From: Rossellomorea arthrocnemi
GTDB lineage: Bacteria > Bacillota > Bacilli > Bacillales > Bacillaceae_B
NCBI RefSeq assembly: GCF_904424705.1
Contig: NZ_CAJGBF010000001.1
Coordinates: forward strand, 124,001 to 188,000
Direction of reading: 5' to 3'
DNA: 64,000 nucleotides
The position numbers were made by a program, and so were the translations under genes. Positions 18,367-26,491 of the stretch are shown here, in pieces (the stretch's first letter is position 1; every line of letters starts with the position of its first letter). The notes beneath the pieces were generated by a model. It searched no databases, was not told the origin of the DNA, and saw nothing but the letters and a program-made list of their open reading frames with translations.

Positions 18367-18786
18367 TTATCTGTTCATATTCTCCTTGATCTGATTCATC
18401 ATTCCGATCATCTCCAGTTGCTTCTCTTCGCTGATTCCTTCCATGATAGACTGCTCAAAAAGGTCGATGGTCTTCCTGGCACTCTCATAAACTTCGATCC
18501 CCGCTTCAGTAAGCTGCATCCGCTTTTCTCGTCGATCCTTTCCCGGAATCCGTTCAATATATCCCGCTTCCTCCAATTGATGGACCGTCCTCGTAATCGT
18601 CGGTTTCTCTACACTTTGATAATGAGAGATTTCCACATTGGATGCAGGTCCGTTATGGTAGAGGTTATATAGAATCGTCCACTGGGCCCTGTGCAGACCG
18701 TGTTCATTCAGCTGAACGTTCAATTGATTTTCAAATGGCCTGTAGAGCCTGATCAACTCCTGAAAAAATTGTTGTGCCGATTTCAT
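18367..18786 (-). CDS. MarR family transcriptional regulator
   Basis: 139 aa winged helix regulator: SNVEISHYQSVEKPTITRTVHQLEEAGYIER is the helix-turn-helix and RDRREKRMQLTEAG the wing. First gene of a two-gene operon with the MFS pump. An imperfect dyad at 18811-18841, just upstream of the start, is the likely operator for autorepression. Confidence 0.9.
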   Translation of the reverse strand: MKSAQQFFQELIRLYRPFENQLNVQLNEHGLHRAQWTILYNLYHNGPASNVEISHYQSVEKPTITRTVHQLEEAGYIERIPGKDRREKRMQLTEAGIEVYESARKTIDLFEQSIMEGISEEKQLEMIGMMNQIKENMNR

Positions 18787-18810
18787 TTGGTCGTTCCTCC
18801 TTCGTATATG

Positions 18811-18841
18811 GTTAACTCAGGTAATGGTTATCTTGGGTAAC
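18811..18841. promoter_or_regulatory. Candidate MarR operator
   Basis: GTTAACTCAGGTAA then TTATCTTGGGTAAC, an imperfect dyad (10 of 14 positions match) centred about 40 bp before the marR start. Confidence 0.5.
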
Positions 18842-18935
18842 TATTTTAGTTTAGCAGATTATTAGGCGGATGTCGAGAATGGGGAATGTGGAGATTTAGC
18901 TGGGGGGAATTCTCTTCATTAAGAGACAAAAAAAG

Positions 18936-19002
18936 AAACCTTCTTCGTAAGACGTAGGTTAACTTGGACGAACCAAGTCAGAGCTATAATACGAAAAGGT
19001 TT
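18936..19002 (-). other. Structured RNA-like element with terminator signature
   Basis: On the minus strand an outer 13-bp stem (AAACCTTTTCGTA with TACGAAGAAGGTTT, one bulge) encloses a perfect hairpin ACTTGG-TTCGT-CCAAGT and ends in a run of seven Ts. It lies 150-215 bp upstream of marR and beyond the glpQ terminator, so it could be a leader attenuator or a small RNA terminator. No known riboswitch class was recognised. The rest of 18842-19208 shows nothing else. Confidence 0.45.
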
Positions 19003-19208
19003 GTCAGGTTAGTTTGGTCAGAAGGTGAAGAAATAAACACGTTTTTTTGAAATCCAGCCATATTTTATACTGATTCTGTCCGGATTCAACATAATTAATC
19101 ATTCTTGTTGAATTTTATGAGAGGAGATTTTTTAGGATTGGTGTAGTTTTAAGGAGGGCAATCGCATTTCCGCTAATACTGTATAAACCTGTCTTTTTTC
19201 AAAGAGTT

Positions 19209-19244
19209 GTAAAAAAGGAGCAGCATCCGCCACTCCTCTTTTAC
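19209..19244 (-). terminator. Intrinsic terminator of glpQ
   Basis: Stem TGTAAAAgaGGAG / CTCCTTTTTTACA on the minus strand, with a T run, five bases after the glpQ stop. Confidence 0.8.
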
Positions 19245-19249
19245 AAAAA

Positions 19250-20080
19250 TTAGTTTCTAGGGTCCACATAATCGGGATAATCCGTAATGATCGCGTCCAC
19301 GTCCATATTGAATAGAAAATCTGCCGATTCGTGACTGCGCACTGTCCATGATCCGATTTTCATATCAAGGGAATGAACATCTTCCACTACTTGCTGTGTG
19401 ACGATTCCATAGCTTGGATTGAACCATTCGGCATACGTGGAGACCTCTTTTAACACTTCGGGTGTGGCTTGCGCCTGGCTCCACGCCAACACTCCGACTG
19501 GAACTTTTGGAAGCAGTTTATCCATCTTTCTCATAGAGTCAAAATGAAAGGATTGAAGAATAATTTTTTCGTTTTGCGGTGTATCGAGGTGACGTTCCTT
19601 TAATGTATCAGCAACTTGTTCTTCGATACCAGGATAAAGTTCAGGAGACTTCATTTCGATTAAGATCCCCACTTTTCCATGATAGCGATCCAGCACTTCT
19701 TCAAAAGTAGGGATCTCTTCTCCTGAAAATTGTTCGCCTTTCCAGCTCCCTGCATCAAGACTCTTCATTTGCTCGAGTGTTAAGTCCCCCACTTTTCCCG
19801 TGCCGTCGGTTGTGCGATCCACTGATGTATCATGGATGACGACCAATTCACCATCTTTGCTTCGTTGAACATCGATTTCAACATAATCCGCCTTCATATT
19901 GACTGCGAGATCATAGCTTGCAATCGTATTTTCAGGTGCATAGGCTGCCGCCCCGCGGTGCGCAATATTCTCTACCTGCTTTTCCTCACCTGCTGTCGGT
20001 TCTTCTGCAAACGCCTGGCTGAACGGACTCAATAACAATGAAACCGCAATTCCTGTACCGATTAATAATCTTTTGTTCAT
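19250..20080 (-). CDS. glpQ: Secreted glycerophosphodiester phosphodiesterase
   Basis: 276 aa. Hydrolyses glycerophosphodiesters (or glycerol teichoic acid ends) to glycerol 3-phosphate outside the cell. A signal peptide (MNKRLLIGTGIAVSLLL...SQAFA, cleavage near residue 26) is followed by the GDPD barrel: AHRGAAAYAPENT with catalytic His, EIDVQRSKDGELVVIHD with metal-binding Glu/Asp and second His, and EMKSPELYPG. Start ATG at 20080 is nine bases after GGAG; the ATG at 20089 lies on the ribosome site. Upstream 20220-20275 has TTGACA and TATAAA on this strand. Confidence 0.92.
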   Translation of the reverse strand: MNKRLLIGTGIAVSLLLSPFSQAFAEEPTAGEEKQVENIAHRGAAAYAPENTIASYDLAVNMKADYVEIDVQRSKDGELVVIHDTSVDRTTDGTGKVGDLTLEQMKSLDAGSWKGEQFSGEEIPTFEEVLDRYHGKVGILIEMKSPELYPGIEEQVADTLKERHLDTPQNEKIILQSFHFDSMRKMDKLLPKVPVGVLAWSQAQATPEVLKEVSTYAEWFNPSYGIVTQQVVEDVHSLDMKIGSWTVRSHESADFLFNMDVDAIITDYPDYVDPRN

Positions 20081-20300
20081 GTTCTTCATCTCCTATCCCG
20101 AATATATGTTTCTACTTTATTGTAGGAAAGGGATGTTGAGTTAATATGTTGATAGTTAAAACATTTATAAAGGTTACGTTAATAGAATTCGACCTTTTTT
20201 CTTAGGGATTTTTACAAAAGATTGGGAAACTAGTAGATTTATAGTCTGTTGTGCTTATTTAATGTCAAAATAGTTACTAAAAACTCGAACGGAAGCAGGA

Positions 20301-20428
20301 ATCATGCCTGTTTGTACAACTTTCAAGCCTTATATCCAATATTCATGCAGGATTCAAAATTATCATGCGGGAAATTACATTATCCTGCGGGATTGGAAAA
20401 AATCAAGCAGCTGTGTCGAATTATCTTT
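20301..20428 (+). repeat. 20-bp-period array A (six units)
   Basis: Units start at 20301, 20322, 20342, 20362, 20382 and 20402, with consensus ATCATGCGGGATTTGAAAAA. The last unit diverges to ATCAAGCAG...TGTCGAATTATCTTT. Exact same spacing (21,20,20,20,20) as array C at 52398. It lies between the glpQ promoter region and the hisS stop codon, has no open reading frame with a ribosome site, and explains most of the 20081-20464 gap. Confidence 0.8.
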
Positions 20429-20464
20429 AGTGGAGGACAGTTGACCTATCCTCCATGTACCATC

Positions 20465-21769
20465 TCATTCCCGGGACAACGTGCCCATGTCCCACAATGA
20501 TTCCTCACCAGTCTCCATGTTCTTCACTTTATACTGATTTTTCTTCACCTCATCCTCGCCAATAATAATCACATTCCGGACCTTTTCTTTGTTTGCTTTT
20601 TCAAGGAGTCTGCCTAATTTCCGATTGCTCATCTCAAGTTCGACTGTTTCACCTTTTTTCCTTAAATCACTGGCTAGTCGGAGAGCTTCCTTCTGTGTCC
20701 CGAGTGAGATAACATAATAATCCACTCGGGAAGCAGAGTTCACTCGTTTTCGGGAAGCCTTGATCGCTGCATAAATGACATCCAATCCAAGGGATATGCC
20801 GACAGTCGAGATCGTTTCATCTGTTCCAAGAAGACCTCCAATAGCATTATCATAACGCCCACCGCTCCCGATACTTGAAGTGATCGATCGGTCCGTTAAG
20901 AATATTTCATAGATTGTCCCTGTGTAGATTTCCAAACCTCTTGCCAAAAACGGATTAAACACACATTGCTCTTTGATATCCAGGAAATCAAGATAGAGTG
21001 CGAGTTCTTTTATTTCCCTTAATCCTTCCCTGAGGTTTGGATTTGGATTTTCTTTGGAATACGATTCGAAATAATCAAAGCTGGCATTGTTTCCATCTGT
21101 TAAAAATTGTTCAATGGCGCTTCTGGTTGAGACTGTTATCTTAAGTTCTTCAAGTTCTGCCACAACCGCTTTAACTCCGACCTTTTCAAGTTTATCCAGA
21201 ATCAGGACTGCCCGGTTGAGATTGTCCGGCTCAAGACCGAACACTTCAAGCATCCCGGTCAGAAGTTTTCGATTATTGTATTGGATCGTTACATTCATTT
21301 CGAGCTTACCGAATGCATCCAGTGCCATCATCATCAGCTCTGCTTCCGCCACCTGGGAATCGACGCCCACAATATCCACGTCACACTGAGTGAATTCCCG
21401 GAACCTCCCGGCCTTAATAGGTCCGTCCCTGAATACTTTCCCGATTTCATAACGTTTGAAGGGCAGGCTGATGGCAGGGTTCATTGCAACTACCTTGGCA
21501 AAGGGAATCGTCAGATCATATCGCAGGGCGAGATCTCTTTCCCCCCTGTCCGTTAAGGTGTACATCTCTTCAAGGATTTCAGCCCCTCCAGCATATTTCG
21601 ACGAAAGAAGCTCAGTGTAATTCAAGATAGGGGTTTCAAGGGGCTTGCAACCGTATTGGATAAATACATCCTCCAGTGTTCTTCTGACTTCCCTTCTGAT
21701 CACTTCCGCCTCCGGTAAATAATCCTGAGTCCCTTTAACATTTTGATAATCCATTTTCTTCATTTTCAT
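20465..21769 (-). CDS. hisS: Histidyl-tRNA synthetase (HisS2 type)
   Basis: 434 aa class II synthetase charging tRNA-His. Motifs: KGTQDYLP and LRYDLTIPFAKVVA (motif 1 region), RYEIGKVFRDGPIKAGRFREFTQCDVDIVG (motif 2), RGLEIYTGTIYEIF (histidine binding; most enzymes read RGLDYYTG) and SIGSGGRYDNAIGGLLG (motif 3 region), then the anticodon-binding domain from about 335. It resembles the second HisRS carried by some Bacillus rather than the housekeeping enzyme beside aspS. Start ATG at 21769 follows AAAAAAGGAGGAG; upstream codons belong to the attenuator. Expression is probably controlled by the leader peptide and hairpins at 21794-21951. Confidence 0.9.
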   Translation of the reverse strand: MKMKKMDYQNVKGTQDYLPEAEVIRREVRRTLEDVFIQYGCKPLETPILNYTELLSSKYAGGAEILEEMYTLTDRGERDLALRYDLTIPFAKVVAMNPAISLPFKRYEIGKVFRDGPIKAGRFREFTQCDVDIVGVDSQVAEAELMMMALDAFGKLEMNVTIQYNNRKLLTGMLEVFGLEPDNLNRAVLILDKLEKVGVKAVVAELEELKITVSTRSAIEQFLTDGNNASFDYFESYSKENPNPNLREGLREIKELALYLDFLDIKEQCVFNPFLARGLEIYTGTIYEIFLTDRSITSSIGSGGRYDNAIGGLLGTDETISTVGISLGLDVIYAAIKASRKRVNSASRVDYYVISLGTQKEALRLASDLRKKGETVELEMSNRKLGRLLEKANKEKVRNVIIIGEDEVKKNQYKVKNMETGEESLWDMGTLSRE

Positions 21770-21793
21770 CTTTCTTCTCCTCCTTTTTTGTAT

Positions 21794-21845
21794 AAAAAAA
21801 GAACCGCACTTGATATAAGCGAATAACTTAATCAAATGCGGTTCT
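21794..21845 (-). terminator. Attenuator terminator before hisS
   Basis: Minus strand: GAACCGCATTTGAT pairs with ATCAAGTGCGGTTC and is followed by seven Ts, ending 25 bases before the hisS start. A strong terminator between leader and gene implies regulated read-through. Confidence 0.85.
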
Positions 21846-21854
21846 ATGAGAAAT

Positions 21855-21896
21855 AACCTTCCTATTTACGATTATTAAAAATCGGATAGCAAGGTT
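21855..21896 (-). promoter_or_regulatory. hisS leader hairpin 1 (pause / anti-antiterminator candidate)
   Basis: Minus strand: AACCTTGCTAT with ATAGGAAGGTT, plus an inner CGATT/AATCG. The left arm begins inside the leader-peptide stop codon, so a ribosome stalled on the His codons would cover it. The freed right arm (AAGGTT) can pair with AACC in the terminator's left arm. Confidence 0.65.
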
Positions 21897-21951
21897 ACTT
21901 GATATGATGATGGAATTGTGTGAATGAATGTTGTTGGTTAATGAGTATCAT
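21895..21951 (-). CDS. His-rich leader peptide of hisS (18 aa)
   Basis: Reads MILINQQHSFTQFHHHIK then TAA. AGAGGTGG lies six bases before the ATG. Four of 18 codons are His (CAT), three of them consecutive and four codons from the stop. Together with the two hairpins downstream this has the layout of a histidine-sensing transcription attenuator. Too short for standard gene calling. Confidence 0.72.
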   Translation of the reverse strand: MILINQQHSFTQFHHHIK

Positions 21952-22026
21952 TTTTATCCACCTCTTATTTTCAATTACATTATCACATGAGAAGGATGAT
22001 TTCAATGCAAGGATCGGTTCCTGCCA

Positions 22027-22632
22027 TCACTGCCGTTCAATATTTCGATCCCTCAAAGCGAATCCTTCCTTTATAGAAGGCCACTCCTCATCAATGATCG
22101 AGTAAACAACGGCATTTCTGACATATCCCCCTGATAGGATCCTTTCTTTCCTCAATACTCCCTCTTTTACAGCACCTATTCTTTCAATCGCTTTCTGGGA
22201 ACGGAGATTTCGTTCATCCGTTTTAAGCTGAACCCGCATCATTCCTAAAGTTTCAAAACAATAACGGAGGATCAGAAACTTACAATTGGAATTAACGAAT
22301 GACCTTTGATAGTCTTTACTGTACCAAGTGGAACCGAGTTCACAAGATTTTTGTGAACGATTGATTTCGAATAATCGGGTAGATCCAATGATCTTATTTT
22401 GTTCTTTTAACACCACTGCAAAAGGTAAGGCGGTCTCCTGCTCCCGTAACCGGATGGCAGCTGTTACCCATTGCTCCATTTCATCGAGGGTAGTGATTTC
22501 CGTCAGCATAAAACGCCATATCTCTGGATGGTTTGCTTCAAGAAGAGCAGCGGAATGCGTAACTTCCAGAGGAATCAATTTTATTTTCTCATTTTCTAAT
22601 AGTGGCGGGGAGTGAAAGAGATTGGTTTTCAT
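22027..22632 (-). CDS. GNAT acetyltransferase (RimJ/RimL type)
   Basis: 201 aa. One GNAT domain: LENEKIKLIPLEVTHSAALL, GSTRLFEINRSQKSCELGSTWYSKDYQRSFVNSNCKFLILRYCFETLGMMRVQLKTDERNLRSQKAIERIGAVKEGVL. The acetyl-CoA loop is modified (the usual Q/R-x-x-G-x-G/A is not clear), as in several RimL-like Bacillus proteins. The substrate, probably a protein N-terminus or small amine, is unknown. GGAGG precedes the ATG. Its gene end is close to the hisS leader promoter and no terminator is visible between them. Confidence 0.85.
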   Translation of the reverse strand: MKTNLFHSPPLLENEKIKLIPLEVTHSAALLEANHPEIWRFMLTEITTLDEMEQWVTAAIRLREQETALPFAVVLKEQNKIIGSTRLFEINRSQKSCELGSTWYSKDYQRSFVNSNCKFLILRYCFETLGMMRVQLKTDERNLRSQKAIERIGAVKEGVLRKERILSGGYVRNAVVYSIIDEEWPSIKEGFALRDRNIERQ

Positions 22633-22781
22633 ATGTCCTCCTATTTTTCCAATTTATTTTATGAGGTCCGTCCCTCACCGTATTGTATACCATCACGCTC
22701 GAGTCCTATGGGATGGGCTAACTCGGCCTTTGATGCTCCGTTAGTGTTAATGGCTCCTGGTTAAAATGCCCGTGGTATGAT

Positions 22782-23339
22782 TTAAAGTTGGAATCTATTA
22801 ATCATTTTTTCAGCAACCTCTTCCGGACTCATCTTCGTATTATTGATCTTGATATAATTCTCTCTTACTATTTCCCCTTCAACCGAATTCAGACGGAGTT
22901 TCTCCAGGGAAGCCAGCAGTCTTCTCTCAGAGTCTTCGACATTTCGCTTGGACGGTTTATGTTGCAGCCTGTTCGATGTCGTATTTCGTTTTAGCCGTAC
23001 TTCTAAGTCAGACTCCAATTCTACAAAATATACTTCTGCCCCGTTGGACTCGAATATGTTTGTAACCTTCTCAACCCATTTCCAATCCTCTTGCTTATTA
23101 AATGCCCACATAAAGGTGAAAATCATCCCGTACTGATCACTTTTTGAAAAAGCTTCAAATATTTCTTCTCTCATCATGCTGCACAGTCTCCACATTTCTT
23201 CCGAGAATCCGAAGAATGGTTGCAGCAATTCGATGGTCATATGGTTATGAAATAGTTTCAGTTCTGTTCTTTTTTCTAATTCTTGTCCTACCGTCATTTT
23301 CCCGACGGCTTGTGGTCCGAATAGTAAGATGAGTTTCAT
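22782..23339 (-). CDS. P-loop nucleotide kinase-like protein (shikimate kinase-like AAA)
   Basis: 185 aa. Walker A GPQAVGKMT at residues 8-16 lies in a short-chain kinase fold; RLKRNTTSNR around 115-125 may be the LID, and the ending PEEVAEKMINRF is typical of small kinases. Bacillus relatives are annotated only as AAA or shikimate kinase-like, and no substrate is known. Monocistronic. The 22663-22676 stretch upstream of the next gene holds the GAGGTCCGTCCCTC word. Confidence 0.75.
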   Translation of the reverse strand: MKLILLFGPQAVGKMTVGQELEKRTELKLFHNHMTIELLQPFFGFSEEMWRLCSMMREEIFEAFSKSDQYGMIFTFMWAFNKQEDWKWVEKVTNIFESNGAEVYFVELESDLEVRLKRNTTSNRLQHKPSKRNVEDSERRLLASLEKLRLNSVEGEIVRENYIKINNTKMSPEEVAEKMINRFQL

Positions 23340-23590
23340 TGGATTGCCCCCTTTTTTAGTAGTTTTCTAGTAGTTGTGCAACAAAATGTTTAAAAATCGG
23401 ATGGGAAGGGGCTTGTATGAGTCCTTTACAGGTCTACGTTCGAATCTCTTTATGAGCAGACTTTCACTCCTTGTGGGCGATTTCTAATAGATTTGATCCG
23501 GCATATTGAGATATGATCCGAATGGATATTGTATGGACCGTTTCTCGAAAGCACAGACGGTTCGACTATGTGAGTTGGATAAGCAGGAAC

Positions 23591-24400
23591 TCACTCGTCC
23601 AACCCTGCTCCTTTCTTCGCCATTTCTATGTTTTCAAAATGAATACTCTTCATTCCTTCAAAAAAATCATACCTCTCACTGCAAAAGGCTTCTGCCTTTT
23701 CTCCTTCTTGTGAAAGATGACTTAAATAATACGTAGAATCCTCCACCCTCCGCGCCATCTCATGTCGATTATCCGTTACGGATCCATGACCGGGGACATG
23801 AGTCCGGATCGTATGCATTTGTAAAATCTTTTCAGCCTTCTTTATCGTTTCCTTGTAATCTATGTAACCGCTGAAAATAAACGGAAACTCGACATCCGAT
23901 AGATAGTCCCCGGATAAGAAAATACCCAATGGTTCTATGACGGTGAAAAGCCCATCATGCGTGTGGCATGGTGCTTTGTAAAAGGTTAAAGAAAGGTCTC
24001 CCAATTCGAGCTTTTCTTCATCGCGGGATATGGCATAGTCCACGGACGGATAATGAGGATTATAATTCCTTTTTATATAATACCGCTGGTCGAACTGATG
24101 GATCTTTTGAATTATTTCCTCTTTGTGTTCGTGATGCTTAAGTTCCTCTGAAGCAATTACTTTTGCCTCTGGAAAGGCTCCTGAACCGATGATGTGGTCA
24201 AAATCACTGTGAGTGTAGAGGATGTACAGCTGCTTGTCGCCTAACTTCTTATCCACATGCTCCCGAATTTCCTTTACTTCATGCGGCAGCCAATTCGGGT
24301 CGGTCATGATCATCACGTCGTCGGTTTGAATGATGGCCGACGTGGTCTGATATAATGAACTTTGGAAAACGGTTAGATGGTCGTTTTTGAAATGAATCAT
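23591..24400 (-). CDS. MBL-fold metallo-hydrolase
   Basis: 269 aa. Metal-binding motif YTHSDFDHIIGS (HxDxDH form near residue 63), later His in CHTHDG, Asp in LSGDYLSD and His in VPGHGS fit a metallo-beta-lactamase fold with a dinuclear site. The first His of the usual HxHxDH is Asp-substituted (HSDFDH), known in some subfamilies. Substrate unknown. AAGGAGG precedes the ATG, and the cytidine deaminase gene ends 31 bp upstream, so it may be the last gene of the operon starting at 26477. Confidence 0.82.
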   Translation of the reverse strand: MIHFKNDHLTVFQSSLYQTTSAIIQTDDVMIMTDPNWLPHEVKEIREHVDKKLGDKQLYILYTHSDFDHIIGSGAFPEAKVIASEELKHHEHKEEIIQKIHQFDQRYYIKRNYNPHYPSVDYAISRDEEKLELGDLSLTFYKAPCHTHDGLFTVIEPLGIFLSGDYLSDVEFPFIFSGYIDYKETIKKAEKILQMHTIRTHVPGHGSVTDNRHEMARRVEDSTYYLSHLSQEGEKAEAFCSERYDFFEGMKSIHFENIEMAKKGAGLDE

Positions 24401-24431
24401 AGGTTGCCTCCTTTTTCATTTCTTTGCTAGA

Positions 24432-24866
24432 TTAATCAACAACATCACTATTATATTTTTCAGGCAATAACTCCATCACCTTACACTTTACCAATTCTCC
24501 CTTATACGAAAGGATGACATCGGTGTTTTTCCCGTAATCGCTTATTAACTCCCGACACATGCCACAGGGAGCCACTACCCAGCACTGTTTGATATCTTCG
24601 TGTGGATGGGGGTGAGCGACGGCGACAATCGTTTCGAATTCGTGGTCTCCTTCAGAGATGGACTTCCCGATGGCCATGGCTTCCCCACAGACGGTAATTC
24701 TGCCGACGTTTGCTTCTACGTGCACGGCTGCATATACTTCTCCGGATGTGGCTCTGACCGCTGAACCGATATGATGGCGACCGTACCGGTAATTCTTTTC
24801 TATGACTCTTTCTGCTTCTTTGATAAGTTCATAGTCTTTTTCTTCTAATGGTCTTACTTCTATCAT
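24432..24866 (-). CDS. Cytidine deaminase family protein
   Basis: 144 aa. Zinc site Cys in VCGEAMAIG (CGE in place of the common CAE) and the pair in PCGMCREL, with Glu as the proton shuttle. Length and motif fit tetrameric cytidine or blasticidin-S-type deaminases, which convert (deoxy)cytidine to uridine in pyrimidine salvage. Adjacent to a small P-loop kinase gene 19 bp upstream, suggesting a nucleoside salvage or detoxification pair. Confidence 0.83.
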   Translation of the reverse strand: MIEVRPLEEKDYELIKEAERVIEKNYRYGRHHIGSAVRATSGEVYAAVHVEANVGRITVCGEAMAIGKSISEGDHEFETIVAVAHPHPHEDIKQCWVVAPCGMCRELISDYGKNTDVILSYKGELVKCKVMELLPEKYNSDVVD

Positions 24867-24885
24867 GTTTACTCTCTCCCTTGGA

Positions 24886-25386
24886 TTATGGAGTTTGCAC
24901 TTGCTTCAATATCAATTCCACTATTTCCTCCTGTGACAGCTCCTCCGTCAAGATCACTTCACTATCCACACCGAGATAGTCTCTCGGATTCCACCAGGCA
25001 CGCAATGATTCTTCACCGAATTCGGTCTTTTTTGAACGGGAGTTATGTCGGTGGACGGTTTCTTGAAACGATAAATCATAGTAATAGGCATGGGCTTTTC
25101 CATAATAGAAGCTGATTAACCCCTTGAGCATGTCACCATAGCGCTGCTCAGAAAAGATCCCTTCCACAATGACAAATTCACATTTCCCCCTTCCATATTC
25201 CGTGATCTGACGGATCAGGTCCATGGACAGGTTACCGTCCCGATCCTGCACCATCAACATGTCGCGGCGGACGACATCTTGTGAAACGAGGAGCGTACCT
25301 CTCCCCAGACGTTGCTGAAGACGTTTAGCAGTCGTTGTTTTTCCACTTCCGGAGTTTCCCCGTATGATGAGTAACGTAGATTCCAT
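24886..25386 (-). CDS. P-loop kinase (AAA_33/uridine-kinase-like)
   Basis: 166 aa. Walker A RGNSGSGKTTTAKRL at residues 8-22, followed by VSQDVVRRDML and a hydrophobic strand FVIVEGIFS as in zeta-toxin/uridine-kinase-like P-loop kinases. Substrate unknown. Start ATG at 25386 follows GGAGGG; the earlier ATG at 25398 overlaps that site. It lies 17 bp after the P1 peptidase gene in one likely operon. Confidence 0.8.
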   Translation of the reverse strand: MESTLLIIRGNSGSGKTTTAKRLQQRLGRGTLLVSQDVVRRDMLMVQDRDGNLSMDLIRQITEYGRGKCEFVIVEGIFSEQRYGDMLKGLISFYYGKAHAYYYDLSFQETVHRHNSRSKKTEFGEESLRAWWNPRDYLGVDSEVILTEELSQEEIVELILKQVQTP

Positions 25387-25403
25387 AATTCCCTCCATGA
25401 TGG

Positions 25404-26477
25404 TTAGTCGGTTAGTTGTATATTGTATTTTTCCAATAAATCCTTCAATGCCGGTCTTTCATTTCCTTCCCGTCCAATCACATGGGTTGCCGTTACTAAT
25501 GAGTTCAGGACGGCTTCTTCCGTCGCTTCACCGATCGCTCGGAATGCAAGGTCGATTTCTTCTTCATGAATCATGGGCAGTGAAATGCAATGGGACGTTT
25601 TGTCATGTGGAATCCTGGTGGCGGTCGAAAAGCCGATGACCACTTCTCCACTGCCGGTCGTGATGATGGAGCCTGTACGGGATAGACCTGTGATGGTCCG
25701 TTTGATGATTCGGTTGAGCTGTCTTTCCGATACTGGGAGGTCCGTCCCTGCAATGATGATGATGGACCCTTTGTCCTGTTCTTCACGGGAGTGGAGGATT
25801 TTCTTCTTTAGTTTTTCCCCAATTCCCTTTCCGTTCACAGTCAGGTCGCTTAATATCCCGAAATTCGTTAAGACGAGAATTCCCATCGTGTACGTTCCGT
25901 GTTCCATCTTCATGATTCTGGAGGACGTGCCGATTCCACCTTTCAGGGAGTAACATAGCATGCCGGTTCCCGCTCCGACCGTCCCCTCTTCAACGATTGT
26001 AGAGGTATGGTCCAGGGCTCTCCTGGCATGTTCCTTGGTGATAAACCCTGCCCGGATATCATTTAACAGCATGTCATTGCATTCACAGACAACGGGATTA
26101 ACGGTCCCCGTCGTTCTGCCGATTTCAGGATTCCGTTCGAGCATGTATTCGATCAGGGCATCGGCGGCTGTACCGATGCTTAATGTATTGGTTAAGAGAA
26201 TGGGCGATTCCAATGTCCCGAGTTCATTGATCTGAATCGTGCCCATCGATTTACCGAATCCGTTGATGACATGAGTGGAGGCGATGAGTTTCTCTTTGAA
26301 GAGATTCCCCTGATGTGGCAGGATCGCCGTGACACCTGTTTGCATGTCGTTTTTACTGAGTGTGACTTGACCCACCGTTACACCCTCGACGTCTGTGATC
26401 GAATTGTTGATACCGGTTTTTAATGTACCTATTTCCACTCCATAATCCCTGATTCTTTTTTGTGTTTGATTGAGCAT
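25404..26477 (-). CDS. P1 family (S58, DmpA/BapA-like) self-processing aminopeptidase
   Basis: 357 aa proenzyme that cleaves itself to alpha and beta chains, with the new N-terminal Ser as nucleophile. The cleavage site is G237-S238 in DKGSIIII. Other family landmarks: ITDVEGVTVGQVTL, GTVGAGTGMLCYSLKGGIGTSSR and LVLTNFG. Such enzymes release D- or beta-amino acids from peptides and amides; specificity varies. ATG is preceded by GGAGG. Confidence 0.9.
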   Translation of the reverse strand: MLNQTQKRIRDYGVEIGTLKTGINNSITDVEGVTVGQVTLSKNDMQTGVTAILPHQGNLFKEKLIASTHVINGFGKSMGTIQINELGTLESPILLTNTLSIGTAADALIEYMLERNPEIGRTTGTVNPVVCECNDMLLNDIRAGFITKEHARRALDHTSTIVEEGTVGAGTGMLCYSLKGGIGTSSRIMKMEHGTYTMGILVLTNFGILSDLTVNGKGIGEKLKKKILHSREEQDKGSIIIIAGTDLPVSERQLNRIIKRTITGLSRTGSIITTGSGEVVIGFSTATRIPHDKTSHCISLPMIHEEEIDLAFRAIGEATEEAVLNSLVTATHVIGREGNERPALKDLLEKYNIQLTD

Positions 26478-26491
26478 GTTGACGCCTCCAT

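Noticed and set aside
18936..19002. Known riboswitch (SAM, preQ1, guanidine, fluoride)
   Set aside because: None of their conserved cores could be found by eye.
20301..20428. CRISPR array
   Set aside because: Units are directly adjacent with a 20-bp period and no unique spacers, and no cas genes are present.
21769..22026. T-box riboswitch for hisS
   Set aside because: The 14-nt T-box sequence and a specifier stem are not recognisable; AGAACCGCA in the terminator arm matches the T-box core only in part, while a His leader peptide is present.
23428..23465. tRNA gene fragment
   Set aside because: GTTCGAATC resembles a T-loop but no acceptor or D arm pairs around it.
23506..23736. Plus-strand frame of 76 residues
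   Set aside because: Overlaps the end of the MBL hydrolase gene, composition not protein-like, no ribosome site. The 23340-23590 gap itself shows nothing else.
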